In this document: in pieces, positions 6,223-6,399 of the stretch | How the letters are laid out: each line of letters starts with the position of its first letter | How positions within the stretch are numbered: the first letter of the stretch is position 1 | NCBI GenBank assembly: GCA_913776405.1 | Contig: CAJYOV010000015.1 | Span: 1-6,399, forward strand | Length of the DNA stretch: 6,399 bases | Origin: Pseudobdellovibrionaceae bacterium | GTDB taxonomy: Bacteria; Bdellovibrionota; Bdellovibrionia; Bdellovibrionales; JAMPXM01 | Direction: 5' to 3' | Position numbers and translations under genes: made by a program | The notes under the pieces: model-generated | The model's input: the letters and a program-made list of their open reading frames with translations, nothing else | What the model was told of the DNA's origin: nothing | Database searches by the model: none

Positions 6223-6399
6223 TTAATTTAGGTCGGTGTCGGTTGAGGCGCGCTCGACGGGCTCGGCTGGTGCGGCTGGAGCGTGCTTCTTTTTCTTCTT
6301 TTTCTTTTTCTTCTCGACGAGCTCTTGAGATTTTTGGCTGCCGATTGCGCCGAAGCTTTTTGAGATAGGAGCAACAGAGACGATCAGAGCGACGAGGAG
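6223..6399 (-). CDS. Small Lys-rich exported protein, function unknown (5' end outside window)
   Basis: The last 58 codons of a minus-strand gene are visible, ending DTDLN and a TAA at 6225-6223. The visible N-terminal side, LLVALIVSVAPISKSFGAIG, looks like the hydrophobic core and cleavage region of a signal peptide (cleavage possibly after SFGA), so only a few codons are probably missing. Next come SQKSQELVE, nine consecutive lysines (6286-6312), and an Ala/Pro/Glu-rich tail (HAPAAPAEPVERASTD). I do not recognise the family. The mature protein would be very basic and probably disordered, and could bind an anionic surface such as DNA or lipopolysaccharide, but that is speculation. It is convergent with lysC, and the terminator at 5991-6030 has the right orientation to end its transcript. 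No ATG is visible because of the window edge. Confidence 0.6.
   Translation of the reverse strand, partial: LLVALIVSVAPISKSFGAIGSQKSQELVEKKKKKKKKKHAPAAPAEPVERASTDTDLN

Noticed and set aside
6016..6368. Plus-strand open frames through the repeat array (Arg/Pro/Ser-rich products)
   Set aside because: They arise from GC-rich repeats with a 41-base period that shifts frame at each unit, and from the complement of the poly-lysine gene; they show no protein signature.

Overview
The window reads as chromosomal DNA of a motile Gram-negative bacterium. The flagellar genes include an L-ring lipoprotein (FlgH) and the P-ring chaperone FlgA, so there is an outer membrane. Two lipoprotein signal peptides are present. 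A near-perfect sigma-54 promoter drives the flagellar operon. By eye the base composition is slightly above 50% GC. The gene order flgF-flgG-flgA-flgH under RpoN control, together with the style of the proteins, suggests a Bdellovibrio-like member of the Bdellovibrionota or another former deltaproteobacterium. That placement is an inference, not something the sequence proves.

Layout. (1) Positions 1-3008, minus strand: a tight operon in the order flgF (2187-3008), flgG (1382-2167), flgA (385-1368), flgH (from 385, cut off by the window edge). These encode the proximal and distal rod proteins, the P-ring assembly chaperone and the L-ring lipoprotein, which build the rod and outer bushing in that functional order. 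Gaps are 19 and 13 bases, and flgA/flgH overlap as TGATG. (2) Positions 3009-3305: a divergent intergenic region with the sigma-54 promoter (3074-3088, minus) and two short palindromes further upstream that could bind an activator. (3) Positions 3306-5994, plus strand: a two-gene unit in which an MltD-type lytic transglycosylase lipoprotein overlaps by 14 bases an aspartokinase (lysC) with strongly diverged ACT regulatory domains. One gene remodels murein; the other starts the diaminopimelate/lysine/threonine/methionine pathway, which supplies murein precursor. (4) Positions 5991-6219: non-coding DNA with an intrinsic terminator that works for the minus strand, and three tandem 41-bp units each carrying a GC-rich palindrome. 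(5) Positions 6223-6399, minus strand: the 3' end of a small gene for an apparently exported protein with nine consecutive lysines and an Ala/Pro-rich tail, function unknown.

I see no mobile element, CRISPR array, tRNA or rRNA, and no clear sign of an undescribed multi-gene system. The points most worth a second look are the sigma-54 control region, the diverged aspartokinase regulatory domain, the MltD protein ending without canonical LysM repeats, and the tandem palindromic repeats next to the poly-lysine gene.
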